DNA from: an uncultured Bacteroidia bacterium
GTDB taxonomy: Bacteria; Bacteroidota; Bacteroidia; Bacteroidales; UBA932
Direction: 5' to 3'
DNA: 64,000 nucleotides
Assembly: GCA_902774145.1 (NCBI GenBank)
Contig: CACYHC010000002.1
Span: 1 to 64,000 of the forward strand
Part shown: piece after piece, positions 36,445 to 44,712 of the stretch
How the letters are laid out: each line of letters begins with the position of its first letter
Numbering within the stretch: position 1 is the first letter of the stretch
Made by a program: the position numbers and the translations under genes
Notes under the pieces: model-generated
Database searches by the model: none
The model's input: the letters and a program-made list of their open reading frames with translations, nothing else
What the model was told of the DNA's origin: nothing

Positions 36445-37244
36445 CGCTCGTCCCTCCGGCCCGAAAGCAGCAGTTTCAGTTGGTTGAGTCCCGATACCGG
36501 CACCATCTTCCCCCGGCTCACGAAACTGATGTGCCCGGTTTCCTCGGAAACCACGATGACATTCGCATCGGTCTGCTCGGAGAGTCCGATGGCGGCCTTG
36601 TGACGCATCCCGTAACTGGCCGGGATATCGGTCCGCGTCGTCATCGGCAGGGTGCAGCGCGCAGCCAGGACCCTGTCTCCGCCGATGATCACGGCCCCGT
36701 CGTGCAGCGGGGAATTCTTGAAAAAGATATTCAGAATCAGGCGTTTGCTGATTTCCGCGTCAATGCGGTCGCCGGTGGCGAGGATGTCCTCGAGCCGGTC
36801 GGACTGGCGGACGGCAATCAGCGCCCCGGTATGCGCTTCGCCCATTTCCATACAGGCTTCGGCCAGAGAGGCCACGCTGCTCTCCTGCAGGTCCTCATTC
36901 CCGGAGGTGCCGAGGAGCCGCGAGAGCAGGTTGCGTTTCTCCAGCGAATCGCCGGCCGTCCGGCCGATATTGCCCAGGAAGCGGCGGATTTCCGGCTGGA
37001 ACAGGACCAGCACGGCGACGACGCCGACGTCGAGCACCGTCCCGAGCAGCGAGGAAACGAGCCGCATCCCCAGGACTTCCGCGACGATGCGGGCGACGAG
37101 CAGGATGATGATGGCGATGAAAATATTCATCGCCGAAGAACCGCGGATTTGCCTGAATACCAAATAGATAATCAGTGCAACGAGGACTATGTCAAGAATG
37201 TCTGCGGGGGTGATGTGCAGAAATCCCGGTAAAATCGAAATCAT
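36441..37244 (-). CDS. cdaA: Diadenylate cyclase CdaA (c-di-AMP synthase)
   Basis: A 267-residue membrane enzyme that makes c-di-AMP. Three N-terminal helices (about 13-30, 38-57, 68-82) precede the DAC domain with DGA (182-184). The second motif is RHK (214-216) rather than RHR. CdaA products regulate potassium, osmotic balance and cell wall. MISILPGF at 37244 is the start because its -7 box ends 4 nt before it, so the mRNA should be leaderless. It heads the cdaA-mutS2-yraN-manC-pagL-like run. Confidence 0.93.
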   Translation of the reverse strand: MISILPGFLHITPADILDIVLVALIIYLVFRQIRGSSAMNIFIAIIILLVARIVAEVLGMRLVSSLLGTVLDVGVVAVLVLFQPEIRRFLGNIGRTAGDSLEKRNLLSRLLGTSGNEDLQESSVASLAEACMEMGEAHTGALIAVRQSDRLEDILATGDRIDAEISKRLILNIFFKNSPLHDGAVIIGGDRVLAARCTLPMTTRTDIPASYGMRHKAAIGLSEQTDANVIVVSEETGHISFVSRGKMVPVSGLNQLKLLLSGRRDER

Positions 37245-37248
37245 CGTA

Positions 37249-37256
37249 CAAAGATA
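37249..37256 (-). promoter_or_regulatory. -7 box for the cdaA unit
   Basis: The minus strand reads TATCTTTG, 4 nt before ATG 37244. Confidence 0.6.
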
Positions 37257-37283
37257 GGCAAAAAAGTTATTAACAATCAAATG

Positions 37284-37314
37284 TTTGTAATTTGAATATT
37301 AATTCGTATCTTTG
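37284..37314 (+). promoter_or_regulatory. Promoter of the rplC-rpsC ribosomal operon
   Basis: TTTG (37284-37287), a 19-bp spacer and TATCTTTG (37307-37314) make an almost ideal Bacteroidetes promoter. Transcription should begin near 37319, leaving a leader of about 57 nt. Confidence 0.8.
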
Positions 37315-37318
37315 CAGC

Positions 37319-37332
37319 CCGCAAAATTGCGG
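37319..37332 (+). promoter_or_regulatory. Hairpin at the 5' end of the rplC transcript
   Basis: CCGCA pairs with TGCGG around AAAT, right at the predicted transcription start. The rplP transcript has a similar element (50731-50743). Confidence 0.55.
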
Positions 37333-37375
37333 CAATATACTTAATGTATTTATACTCAATTAATTAATTAAACCA

Positions 37376-38002
37376 ATGCCTGGATTAATTGGAAAAAAAA
37401 TCGGAATGACTTCCGTTTTCAGTGCCGAGGGTAAGAATATGCCATGCACTGTTATCGAGGCTGGTCCGTGCGTTGTTACGCAACTCCGTACAGTTGAAAA
37501 AGATGGTTATGCCGCTGTACAGCTTGCCTATGACGAAACCACAGAAAAGCACGCCAGCGCGCCTCTCCAGGGGCATTTCAAAAAGGCAGGAACCACGCCC
37601 AAGCGCAAGCTCGTCGAATTTCCGGCGGATTTCGCGAGGGAGCTGAATCTCGGCGACGTCCTTACCGTCAGCGACATTTTCGCGGAAGACGGTACTTTCG
37701 TCGATGTCGTCGGTACTTCCAAAGGTAGGGGATTCCAGGGTGTCGTGCACCGCTGGGGCTTCGCCGGTGTCGGCGGACAGACCCACGGCCAGCACAACCG
37801 TCTGCGTCACCCCGGTTCCATGGGTGCATCTTCCTGGCCGTCCCGCGTACTTCCCGGTATGCGTATGGCGGGCCATATGGGAAATCAGCGCGTGAAGGTG
37901 TTCAACCTTCAGGTGATCAAGGTCATCCCTGAGAACAATCTCATCGTTGTCAAGGGTTCCGTTCCGGGAGCCAAGGGTTCTTATGTAATTTTGGAGGCTT
38001 AA
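37376..38002 (+). CDS. rplC: 50S ribosomal protein L3
   Basis: A 208-residue early-assembly protein of the 50S subunit that reaches toward the peptidyl-transferase centre. It starts [15 protein letters not shown] and has the central [14 protein letters not shown] and the conserved loop [15 protein letters not shown]. It is the first gene of the cluster here; rpsJ, which usually precedes it, is absent and the upstream neighbour is the divergent cdaA. Confidence 0.98.
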   Translation: MPGLIGKKIGMTSVFSAEGKNMPCTVIEAGPCVVTQLRTVEKDGYAAVQLAYDETTEKHASAPLQGHFKKAGTTPKRKLVEFPADFARELNLGDVLTVSDIFAEDGTFVDVVGTSKGRGFQGVVHRWGFAGVGGQTHGQHNRLRHPGSMGASSWPSRVLPGMRMAGHMGNQRVKVFNLQVIKVIPENNLIVVKGSVPGAKGSYVILEA

Positions 38003-38006
38003 GACT

Positions 38007-38636
38007 ATGAAACTCGACGTTTTGAAAATTGACGGAACTCCCTCCGGAAAGCAGGTCGAACTGGCGGACAGCGTATTCGCCGTCACCCCCAACGACCACG
38101 CCATTTATCTTGATGTAGTGCAGTACCTCGCCAACCAGCGTCACGGCAATGCCAAGACCAAGGATCGTAGCGAGATTGCCCACAGCACGAAGAAGCTCGG
38201 ACGCCAGAAGGGCGGCGGCGGTGCACGCCACGGCTCCCTCAAGGCGAACATCTTCGTCGGTGGCGGACGCGTATTCGGCCCCGTGCCCCGCTTCTACCAC
38301 AACAAGCTGAACAAGAAGCTCAAGAAGCTCGCCCGCGTCTCCGCGCTCAGCTACAAGGCACAGGAGAACGCCATCATTCTGCTCGAGCCCTTCACGATGG
38401 AGGCGCCCAAGACCAAGGAATTCCTGCAGATCGTTACCGCCATCAAGGCCGGCGACCGCAAGGTGCTCTTTGTGCTCCCGCAGAATTCCGACAATATTTT
38501 CCTTTCATCCCGTAACCTTCCCCAGGTGAATGTCATCACCGTGGACGAGATCAACACCTACGCCATCATGAACGCCAATTCGCTGGTGCTCATCGACGGT
38601 GTGCAGGATACGCTCGCCCAGAGGAACGAACGCTAA
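38007..38636 (+). CDS. rplD: 50S ribosomal protein L4
   Basis: A 209-residue protein lining the exit tunnel with its loop (KTKDRSEIAHSTKKLGRQKG, then GGGRVFGPVPR). In E. coli L4 also represses its own operon; no matching control is known in Bacteroidetes. It starts 4 nt after rplC. Confidence 0.98.
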   Translation: MKLDVLKIDGTPSGKQVELADSVFAVTPNDHAIYLDVVQYLANQRHGNAKTKDRSEIAHSTKKLGRQKGGGGARHGSLKANIFVGGGRVFGPVPRFYHNKLNKKLKKLARVSALSYKAQENAIILLEPFTMEAPKTKEFLQIVTAIKAGDRKVLFVLPQNSDNIFLSSRNLPQVNVITVDEINTYAIMNANSLVLIDGVQDTLAQRNER

Positions 38637-38648
38637 AAGTTTACTCAG

Positions 38649-38939
38649 ATGGGAATTATCATTAAGCCAATAGTAACAGAGAAGCTGACGGCTCAGGGCG
38701 AAAAGTTGAACCGTTACGGCTTTGTCGTCGACCGCAAAGCCAACAAGCTTCAGATCAAGGAAGCGGTGGAAAAGATGTACGGCGTCTCCGTGGCGTCCGT
38801 CAACACCGTCAATTATCACGGTAAGCGCAAGTCCCGCTTCACCAAGAGCGGACTCCTGCGGGGCCGTATGAATCACTTCAAGAAGGCGTACGTCTCCCTT
38901 GCCGGTGAGGATAAGATTGATTTTTACAGCAACATTTAA
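38649..38939 (+). CDS. rplW: 50S ribosomal protein L23
   Basis: A 96-residue protein at the tunnel exit, where SRP and trigger factor dock. It begins MGIIIKPIVTEKLT and has the extended loop GKRKSRFTKSGLLRGRMNHF. It lies 12 nt after rplD. Confidence 0.97.
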   Translation: MGIIIKPIVTEKLTAQGEKLNRYGFVVDRKANKLQIKEAVEKMYGVSVASVNTVNYHGKRKSRFTKSGLLRGRMNHFKKAYVSLAGEDKIDFYSNI

Positions 38940-38946
38940 GGGGAGG
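38940..38946 (+). promoter_or_regulatory. SD-like ribosome binding site of rplB
   Basis: GGGAGGA, 8 nt before ATG 38955. Clear SD motifs are uncommon in Bacteroidetes. Confidence 0.5.
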
Positions 38947-38954
38947 ACACGAAA

Positions 38955-39779
38955 ATGGCAGTAAGAAAATTCAAGCCGGTAACTCCCGGCCAGCGGAACA
39001 AGGTCATCAGCACCTTTGAGGAAATCACCGCGAAGAAGCCCCAGAAGTCATTGCTCGAGCCTCTCAAGAGCACCGGCGGCCGCAACAATACCGGCCAGAT
39101 GACCGTGCGTTATCTGGGCGGCGGACACAAGCGGATGTACCGTATCATCGACTTCCGTCGTGACAAGGACAACTGCACCGCCACCGTGCTTACCATCGAG
39201 TACGATCCCAACCGCAGCGCCCGTATCGCCCTCATCCAGTATGAGGACGGCGAGAAGCGCTACATCATCGCTCCTGACGGACTCAAGCCCGGCCAGGTCA
39301 TCGCTTCCGGCAGCGGTGTCGCTCCCGAAGTGGGCAATGCCCTTCCCCTGAGCGAGATTCCCGTAGGTACGCTCGTACACAATATCGAACTCCGTCCCGG
39401 CCAGGGTGCCGCTATGGCCCGCAGCGCCGGTGCATCCGCGCAACTGGCTGCCCGTGAAGGCAACCACGCCGTGCTGCGCCTGCCTTCGGGTGAGACCCGT
39501 ATGGTGCTCGTCACCTGCCGTGCGACGGTGGGTACGGTCTCCAATCCGGACCACAACCTGGAGTCCCACGGAAAGGCCGGACGCCGCCGCTGGCTCGGCA
39601 AGCGCCCGCACAACCGTGGTGTCGTGATGAACCCTGTCGATCACCCGATGGGTGGTGGTGAAGGCCGCGCTTCCGGTGGACATCCGCGTTCGCGCAAGGG
39701 TCTGCCTGCGAAGGGCTACAAGACCCGCAACCCGAAGGCGGCGTCCAACAAGTTCATCATTGAAAGGAGAAAGAAGTAA
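38955..39779 (+). CDS. rplB: 50S ribosomal protein L2
   Basis: A 274-residue protein of the peptidyl-transferase region. It has [19 protein letters not shown] and the highly conserved [20 protein letters not shown] with the functional His. A strong SD-like GGGAGGA lies 8 nt before the ATG, unusual for this phylum. Confidence 0.98.
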   Translation: MAVRKFKPVTPGQRNKVISTFEEITAKKPQKSLLEPLKSTGGRNNTGQMTVRYLGGGHKRMYRIIDFRRDKDNCTATVLTIEYDPNRSARIALIQYEDGEKRYIIAPDGLKPGQVIASGSGVAPEVGNALPLSEIPVGTLVHNIELRPGQGAAMARSAGASAQLAAREGNHAVLRLPSGETRMVLVTCRATVGTVSNPDHNLESHGKAGRRRWLGKRPHNRGVVMNPVDHPMGGGEGRASGGHPRSRKGLPAKGYKTRNPKAASNKFIIERRKK

Positions 39780-39801
39780 CCGGAATAAAACGATATAGAT
39801 T

Positions 39802-40074
39802 ATGAGTCGTTCATTAAGAAAAGGTCCGTACATCCAGGAAGCCCTGGAGAAGAGGGTGCTTGCCATGAATGAAGGAAGCAAGCCCAAGGAGGTTGTCAAA
39901 ACCTGGTCCCGTGCCAGTATGATTTCTCCTGACTTCATCGGCCACACCATTGCCGTCCATAACGGAAACAAGTTTATTCCGGTGTATGTAACGGAGCAGA
40001 TGGTCGGTCACAAACTCGGCGAATTCGCCCCGACCCGTACCTTCAGGGGTCATGCTGGTAACAATAAGAAGTAG
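39802..40074 (+). CDS. rpsS: 30S ribosomal protein S19
   Basis: A 90-residue protein of the 30S head that contacts S13. [41 protein letters not shown] and [14 protein letters not shown] are diagnostic. The start lies 22 nt after rplB. Confidence 0.98.
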   Translation: MSRSLRKGPYIQEALEKRVLAMNEGSKPKEVVKTWSRASMISPDFIGHTIAVHNGNKFIPVYVTEQMVGHKLGEFAPTRTFRGHAGNNKK

Positions 40075-40079
40075 TCACT

Positions 40080-40496
40080 ATGGGAAAGCGTAAAAGAGAA
40101 ATGGCCGAACGCCTCAAGGAGGCGAAGAAGGTTACGGCGATTGCCAAGCTGAATGACGTCCCTACCTCTCCCCGCAAGATGCGTCTTGTCGCGGATACCG
40201 TCAGGGGTGTCGAGGTGAACCGTGCACTCGACCTGCTCAGGTTCTCGAAGCGCGAGGCGTCCATCCGTCTGGAGAAACTGCTCCGCAGCGCCATCGCGAA
40301 CTGGGAAGCCAAGAATCCCGACAGCTCCAGGGAGCTCGAGAACGGGAATGTGTATGTCAAGACCATCATGGTCGATGAAGGACGTACGCTCAAGCGTATC
40401 CGTCCCTGCCCTCAGGGCCGGGCCGGCCGCATCCGCAAGCGTTCCAACCACGTGACTGTGATCCTCGATGTTAAACAACCGGTAGAGAACAAGTAA
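40080..40496 (+). CDS. rplV: 50S ribosomal protein L22
   Basis: A 138-residue protein whose loop lines the exit tunnel. [25 protein letters not shown] and the C-terminal loop [19 protein letters not shown] identify it. An N-terminal extension of about 20 charged residues precedes the core, and it starts 5 nt after rpsS. Confidence 0.97.
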   Translation: MGKRKREMAERLKEAKKVTAIAKLNDVPTSPRKMRLVADTVRGVEVNRALDLLRFSKREASIRLEKLLRSAIANWEAKNPDSSRELENGNVYVKTIMVDEGRTLKRIRPCPQGRAGRIRKRSNHVTVILDVKQPVENK

Positions 40497-40497
40497 T

Positions 40498-41253
40498 ATG
40501 GGACAGAAAACTAATCCTATCAGCAACAGAATCGGCATTACCCGTGGTTGGGACTCTAACTGGTGTGGAGGAAACTACGCGGAGAAGATCGCGGAGGACT
40601 ACGAAATCCGTAAGTATCTGGGCGCCCGCCTTGCCAAGGCCAGCCTGAGCAAAATCATCATTGAGCGCACGCTCAAACTCGTGACCGTCACCATCTACGC
40701 GGCCCGTCCGGGCTTCGTGATCGGAAAGGGCGGCCAGGAGGTGGAGAACCTCAAGAATGAGCTCAAGAAGGTCACCGGAAAGGATGTCCAGATCAACATC
40801 TACGAGGTGAAGCGTCCCGAGGTGGACGCCCACATCGTGGCGGACAGCATCGCCCGTCAGATCGAGGGCCGTGTTTCCTACCGTCGTTCCATCAAGATGG
40901 CCGTCGCCAATACGATGCGTATGGGCGCCGAGGGCATCAAGATTCAGATTAGCGGCCGTGTCGGCGGCGCCGAAATGGCCCGTTCCGAGATGTTCAAGGA
41001 AGGACGCACCCCGCTCCATACTTTCCGTGCCGACATCGACTACGCCCTGGCAGTTGCCAAGACGAAGGTCGGTGCCCTCGGCATCAAGGTGTGGATCTGC
41101 AACGGAGAGCGCTATGGCAAGCAGGATCTTACTCCCGCCGCCATCGCCGCCGCGAATGCCCAGGCTTCCGGCCAGCCTCGTCAGGGTGGTCGTGACGGCC
41201 GTGGCCGCAGGGGTGACCGCCGCGGTCCCCGCAGGGACGGTGAGCAGAAGTAG
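40498..41253 (+). CDS. rpsC: 30S ribosomal protein S3
   Basis: A 251-residue protein at the mRNA entry site. It has [14 protein letters not shown], the KH domain with [15 protein letters not shown], and [14 protein letters not shown]. The C-terminal tail is rich in Arg and Gly ([18 protein letters not shown]). In most bacteria rplP follows directly; here a strong terminator follows and rplP is about 9.5 kb away. Confidence 0.98.
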   Translation: MGQKTNPISNRIGITRGWDSNWCGGNYAEKIAEDYEIRKYLGARLAKASLSKIIIERTLKLVTVTIYAARPGFVIGKGGQEVENLKNELKKVTGKDVQINIYEVKRPEVDAHIVADSIARQIEGRVSYRRSIKMAVANTMRMGAEGIKIQISGRVGGAEMARSEMFKEGRTPLHTFRADIDYALAVAKTKVGALGIKVWICNGERYGKQDLTPAAIAAANAQASGQPRQGGRDGRGRRGDRRGPRRDGEQK

Positions 41254-41277
41254 TTTGTAAAAAATTACTATCTTTAT

Positions 41278-41312
41278 AGCCGGTTCCGGATTTTTCCGGA
41301 ACCGGCTTTTTT
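41278..41312 (+). terminator. Strong intrinsic terminator after rpsC
   Basis: A 13-bp stem (AGCCGGTTCCGGA with TCCGGAACCGGCT, loop TTTT) and a T-run to 41312. The next ATG begins 1 nt later at 41314. Confidence 0.9.
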
Positions 41313-41313
41313 G

Positions 41314-41802
41314 ATGAGACGCCGTATCCTTCATATCCTGTTCGTCCTGTTGGCCTGTACGGCCTGCCGCTCTGCCGGCGGTCCGTCCGGGACCTTGCAG
41401 GAGGGCGATATGTTCGTGGATTTCCCCCTCTCCGGCGGAAAGGCCTTTTCCGAGTATGCCGGCCGGGGAACTTATGTGCTGGTCTATGGCTGGGCCTCCT
41501 GGTCGGCGCCTTCCGTGACACAGCTTTCCCGCCTGGAAGCGGAGTCGGCCGAACTGGCCGCCGGAAAGGTGAATGCCCTGGCGCTGGCCCTGTGCGACAC
41601 GCCCGCCGATGCGGCTTCCATCGCGGCGCGCCGTGCGCCTTCCGTCCCGCTCGCCGTCAGTGAAGATGCCGCCCCGGTCCGTCTGCTGGGCGTGGATACC
41701 CTGCCCGTCCTGATGCTCTTCGGCCCGGACGGGACCCTCCTGAAAAGAGACCTGCGCTGGCGTGACCTCCCCAAAATCTTGCGTTATACCGGTGGAAACT
41801 GA
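41314..41802 (+). CDS. Thioredoxin-fold (TlpA-like) lipoprotein lacking the CxxC motif
   Basis: A 162-residue lipoprotein. The signal runs to the lipobox region LLACTACRS. The rest has the TlpA/peroxiredoxin-like layout: GDMFVDFPLSGGKAFSEYAG, the strand YVLVYGWASWSAPS, the cis-Pro strand LPVLMLFGPDGTLL. The active site WCxxC is WSAPS (63-67), so both redox cysteines are Ser and thiol chemistry is excluded. It may be a binding or chaperone-like relic. ATG 41314 is 1 nt past the rpsC terminator; its promoter is unclear (TATCTTTA at 41269 is imperfect). It overlaps uvrC by about 11 bp. Confidence 0.8.
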   Translation: MRRRILHILFVLLACTACRSAGGPSGTLQEGDMFVDFPLSGGKAFSEYAGRGTYVLVYGWASWSAPSVTQLSRLEAESAELAAGKVNALALALCDTPADAASIAARRAPSVPLAVSEDAAPVRLLGVDTLPVLMLFGPDGTLLKRDLRWRDLPKILRYTGGN

Positions 41803-43591
41803 GGCTGCACTGAAAGAGAAGATTGCCCTCCTGCCGCATTCCCCGGGGGTGTACCGCTATTATGATGCAGCGGGTACCGTCATCTATGTGGGCAAGGCGA
41901 AGGACCTCTTCAAGCGGGTTTCCCAATACTTTGTGGACCCGTCCCGCCTGACGCTCAAAACCCGGCACCTCGTCGCGAAAATCGCCGACATCCAATATGC
42001 CGTGGTGGACAGCGAGGCGGACGCCTTGTTGCTGGAAAACAACCTGATCAAGCAGTATAAGCCCCGCTACAATATCCTGCTCAAGGATTCCAAGACCTAT
42101 CCCTGGATTTGCGTTACGGCGGAGCCTTTCCCACGGATTTTCCTGACCCGGCGTGTCGTGAAGGACGGCTCCCGCTATTTCGGCCCCTACAGTTCCGTCG
42201 TGCACGCCCGCGTCCTGATGAATTTTTTCCGGGCGAACTATCCCTTGCGCAGTTGCCGTCACACCCTGGACGCCGATGCTGTCCTGCGCCGACGGATCCG
42301 TCCCTGCCTGGACATTCAGATCGGCCGTTGCCGCGGCTGTTGCGTCGGCGGGATTTCCGTGGAGGAATACCGGGCGATGGTGGAGGAAATCGTGCATCTG
42401 CTCTCCGGTGGCGTGAACGACATCATCCGCAGTTACCGCAGCGCAATGACCGAAGCGGCCGAACGGCTCGAATTTGAACGCGCGCAGCAGCTGAAGGAGC
42501 GGATGGAGGCTCTCCAGCGCCATTACGCCAAATCCGTTATCACCACTTCCGGCGATTTGTCCGCCGATGTCTTTTCGCTCGTCTTCGACGGTCCGGACGC
42601 GTTCGGCAATTTCCTGCGCGTGCGCGGCGGCGCCATTGTCCAGTCGCTCAACCTGGGCTTCAAGCTCAATATCGAGGAGGACAGAGGCGCGGTCCTGAGT
42701 GAATTCATCGCCGAAATCCGCGCCAAATTCGGGGCGCTTTCCCCCGAACTGATCGTCCCGTTCAAGCCGGACAGTCCCTTCGACGGGCTGAAGGTGCCGC
42801 TTCGCGGGGACAAGCTCGCGCTGTTGGAACTGAGCACCAAGAATGCGAAGGAGTTCCGCTTCAATACCCTGAAGTCCAAGGAACGCACGAACCCGCAGGA
42901 ATACCGGGAGGGCGTGCTGGAAGAACTCCGCGTAGCCCTGGGGATGCAGGAACCGCCCCGTCATATGGAGTGCTTCGACAATTCCAATATCCTCGGGACG
43001 AATCCCGTGGCGGCCTGCGTCGTATTCCGTGATGCGGAGCCCTGTAAGCGGGATTATCGCAAATTCAAGATCAAGACCGTCGTCGGGGCCAACGATTATG
43101 CGTCGATGAAGGAAATCGTGAACCGCCGCTATGCGCGAATGTTGCAGGAAGCGCCGGACGACCTGCCGCAACTGGTCGTCATCGACGGGGGGAAGGGGCA
43201 GCTCAATTTTGCCTGGCAGGCCCTTTGCGAACTGGGCATCCAGGACCGGTTGACCGTGGTGGGCCTGGCCGAGCGGATGGAAGAAGTCATTCGCATCGGG
43301 GACCCCTATCCGCTGTTCCTCGACCGGAATTCGCGCGCCTTCAAGGTGATTACGCATATCCGCGACGAAGCGCACCGCTTCGGCATCACCTTCCACCGTT
43401 CCCTGCGCAGCAAGGCGGCGCTGCAGGGGGCGCTGGATGCCATTCGCGGCGTAGGGCCGAAGACGGCCGAGAGCCTGCTGATGCACTTCGGCAGCGTGGC
43501 GCGCATTGCAGCGGCGCCGGAGGAGGAAATCGCCGCATTGACCGGACCGGCGCTCGCCCGCCGTATCCACGAAGCATTGAACCATGACTGA
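41792..43591 (+). CDS. uvrC: Excinuclease ABC subunit C (UvrC)
   Basis: Makes both incisions in nucleotide excision repair. It has the GIY-YIG domain (SPGVYRYYDAAGTVIYVGKAK), a Cys-containing linker, a UVR domain (EAAERLEFERAQQLKERMEAL), the RNase H-like endonuclease (MECFDNSNILGTNPVAACV, VIDGGKGQLN) and C-terminal HhH (AIRGVGPKTAESLL). I chose GTG 41792, giving 599 residues that start VETEAALKEKIALLP; GTG 41762 is also possible. It overlaps the TlpA-like gene and pnuC (8 nt), so the three may be one unit. Confidence 0.94.
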   Translation: METEAALKEKIALLPHSPGVYRYYDAAGTVIYVGKAKDLFKRVSQYFVDPSRLTLKTRHLVAKIADIQYAVVDSEADALLLENNLIKQYKPRYNILLKDSKTYPWICVTAEPFPRIFLTRRVVKDGSRYFGPYSSVVHARVLMNFFRANYPLRSCRHTLDADAVLRRRIRPCLDIQIGRCRGCCVGGISVEEYRAMVEEIVHLLSGGVNDIIRSYRSAMTEAAERLEFERAQQLKERMEALQRHYAKSVITTSGDLSADVFSLVFDGPDAFGNFLRVRGGAIVQSLNLGFKLNIEEDRGAVLSEFIAEIRAKFGALSPELIVPFKPDSPFDGLKVPLRGDKLALLELSTKNAKEFRFNTLKSKERTNPQEYREGVLEELRVALGMQEPPRHMECFDNSNILGTNPVAACVVFRDAEPCKRDYRKFKIKTVVGANDYASMKEIVNRRYARMLQEAPDDLPQLVVIDGGKGQLNFAWQALCELGIQDRLTVVGLAERMEEVIRIGDPYPLFLDRNSRAFKVITHIRDEAHRFGITFHRSLRSKAALQGALDAIRGVGPKTAESLLMHFGSVARIAAAPEEEIAALTGPALARRIHEALNHD

Positions 43592-44339
43592 AAAGACTTT
43601 CAATAAAGCGCTGAACGTATCCCTGCTGGCCGGAATGACCCTTGCGGTCCTGGTGGCTACTGTGTTGCGTTTCCCTTCCGCGCAGGACGGACGTTTCCTG
43701 CTGCTGGTATCCGCCTTTAGTTCCCTGATGGGCATCCTGAGTGCCGTCTGTTCTGCCAACGGGCTGATCATCACTTTCCTGTTCGGCCTGCTGGACGTAT
43801 CGCTCTACGGCGTGGTCTGCCTCCTGAACTGGAAAGACGGCGGTGCCGGGCTGGGGAACGCCCTGCTGCATTTTGTCTATTTCGTGCCGATGCAGTTCGT
43901 CGGCTTTTTCCAGTGGCGCCGCCGCGGTCATTCGGAGGAGGGGGCCGTCCGGGCCCGGAGACTCACGCCCCGCGGACGCCTGCTCACCGGCGTGGCGTTC
44001 CTCGTCGCGGGCGTGGCCGCCTACCTGCTGCTCCTGCACTTTGACCGTTCCGGAGCGCAGGGCTTCTGGCGCTGGACCGTCCTGCTGGACGTCCTGCCGC
44101 TGATCTGTAACATCATCGGCCAGATCCTGCTCTCCGCGGCCTATATGGAACAGTGGATTTTCTGGATTGGGGTGAATATCTTTTCGATTGCGATGTGGGG
44201 CGCCACGATGAAGAACACTCCGGACGCATCCTATGCGCTCATCTATTTGATCAAGTATACTTTCTATCTGGTCAACTCCTGCAACGGCCTCCGGATCTGG
44301 CTGTCGCTCAGTGCACCGGAAAGGCGTTTGGATAAGTGA
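43584..44339 (+). CDS. pnuC: PnuC-family nicotinamide riboside transporter
   Basis: A 251-residue membrane protein with about seven helices. PnuC markers are VYFVPMQFVGFFQWRRRG and QWIFWIGVNIFSIAMW. It takes up an NAD precursor, usually nicotinamide riboside, by facilitated diffusion. A Bacteroidetes PnuC may instead carry another vitamin, such as thiamine (PnuT); no riboswitch or salvage kinase is nearby to decide. It overlaps uvrC by 8 nt, and the acpP -33 box lies in its last codons. Confidence 0.85.
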   Translation: MTEKTFNKALNVSLLAGMTLAVLVATVLRFPSAQDGRFLLLVSAFSSLMGILSAVCSANGLIITFLFGLLDVSLYGVVCLLNWKDGGAGLGNALLHFVYFVPMQFVGFFQWRRRGHSEEGAVRARRLTPRGRLLTGVAFLVAGVAAYLLLLHFDRSGAQGFWRWTVLLDVLPLICNIIGQILLSAAYMEQWIFWIGVNIFSIAMWGATMKNTPDASYALIYLIKYTFYLVNSCNGLRIWLSLSAPERRLDK

Positions 44340-44358
44340 ATTTATTTCATTACCTTTG
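44327..44358 (+). promoter_or_regulatory. Promoter of acpP
   Basis: TTTG (44327-44330), 20-bp spacer, TACCTTTG (44351-44358). Leader about 44 nt, AT-rich. Confidence 0.75.
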
Positions 44359-44406
44359 CAGGCCAATTTGACACAAATAATTAAACAATTTAAATATTAA
44401 CCTATT

Positions 44407-44649
44407 ATGGATTACGCAGAAATCAAAAAGAAGGTGACCGACATCATCGTTGACAAGCTCGGTGCGGAACCCTCCGAGGTGACCGAAGAGGCCAACTTCA
44501 CCAATGACCTGGGCGCTGATTCCCTCGACACCGTCGAGCTGCTCATGGAGTTCGAGAAAGTGTTCGGCATTCAGATTCCCGACGATGAAGCCAGCACGAT
44601 TGCGACCGTGAAGGACGCTATCGACAAGGTGGCCGAGAAGATCGCCTAA
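44407..44649 (+). CDS. acpP: Acyl carrier protein
   Basis: An 80-residue acidic four-helix protein carrying acyl chains during fatty acid synthesis. Ser39 in [15 protein letters not shown] receives the phosphopantetheine arm. It has its own promoter and terminator and is transcribed alone; fabF, a frequent neighbour in Bacteroides, is absent. Confidence 0.98.
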   Translation: MDYAEIKKKVTDIIVDKLGAEPSEVTEEANFTNDLGADSLDTVELLMEFEKVFGIQIPDDEASTIATVKDAIDKVAEKIA

Positions 44650-44668
44650 TTTCGAATATAGACGAAAT

Positions 44669-44695
44669 AAAAGCCGCCCGGCAGGGCGGCTTTTT
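44669..44695 (+). terminator. Intrinsic terminator after acpP
   Basis: AAAAGCCGCCC pairs with GGGCGGCTTTT around GGCA, then a T-run. It may also serve the convergent DUF4270 gene. Confidence 0.9.
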
Positions 44696-44712
44696 CGTGT
44701 TTACAGGGTTGC

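Noticed and set aside
41657..43774. A 705-codon open frame antisense to uvrC
   Set aside because: Same artefact; uvrC has all domains in order on the plus strand.
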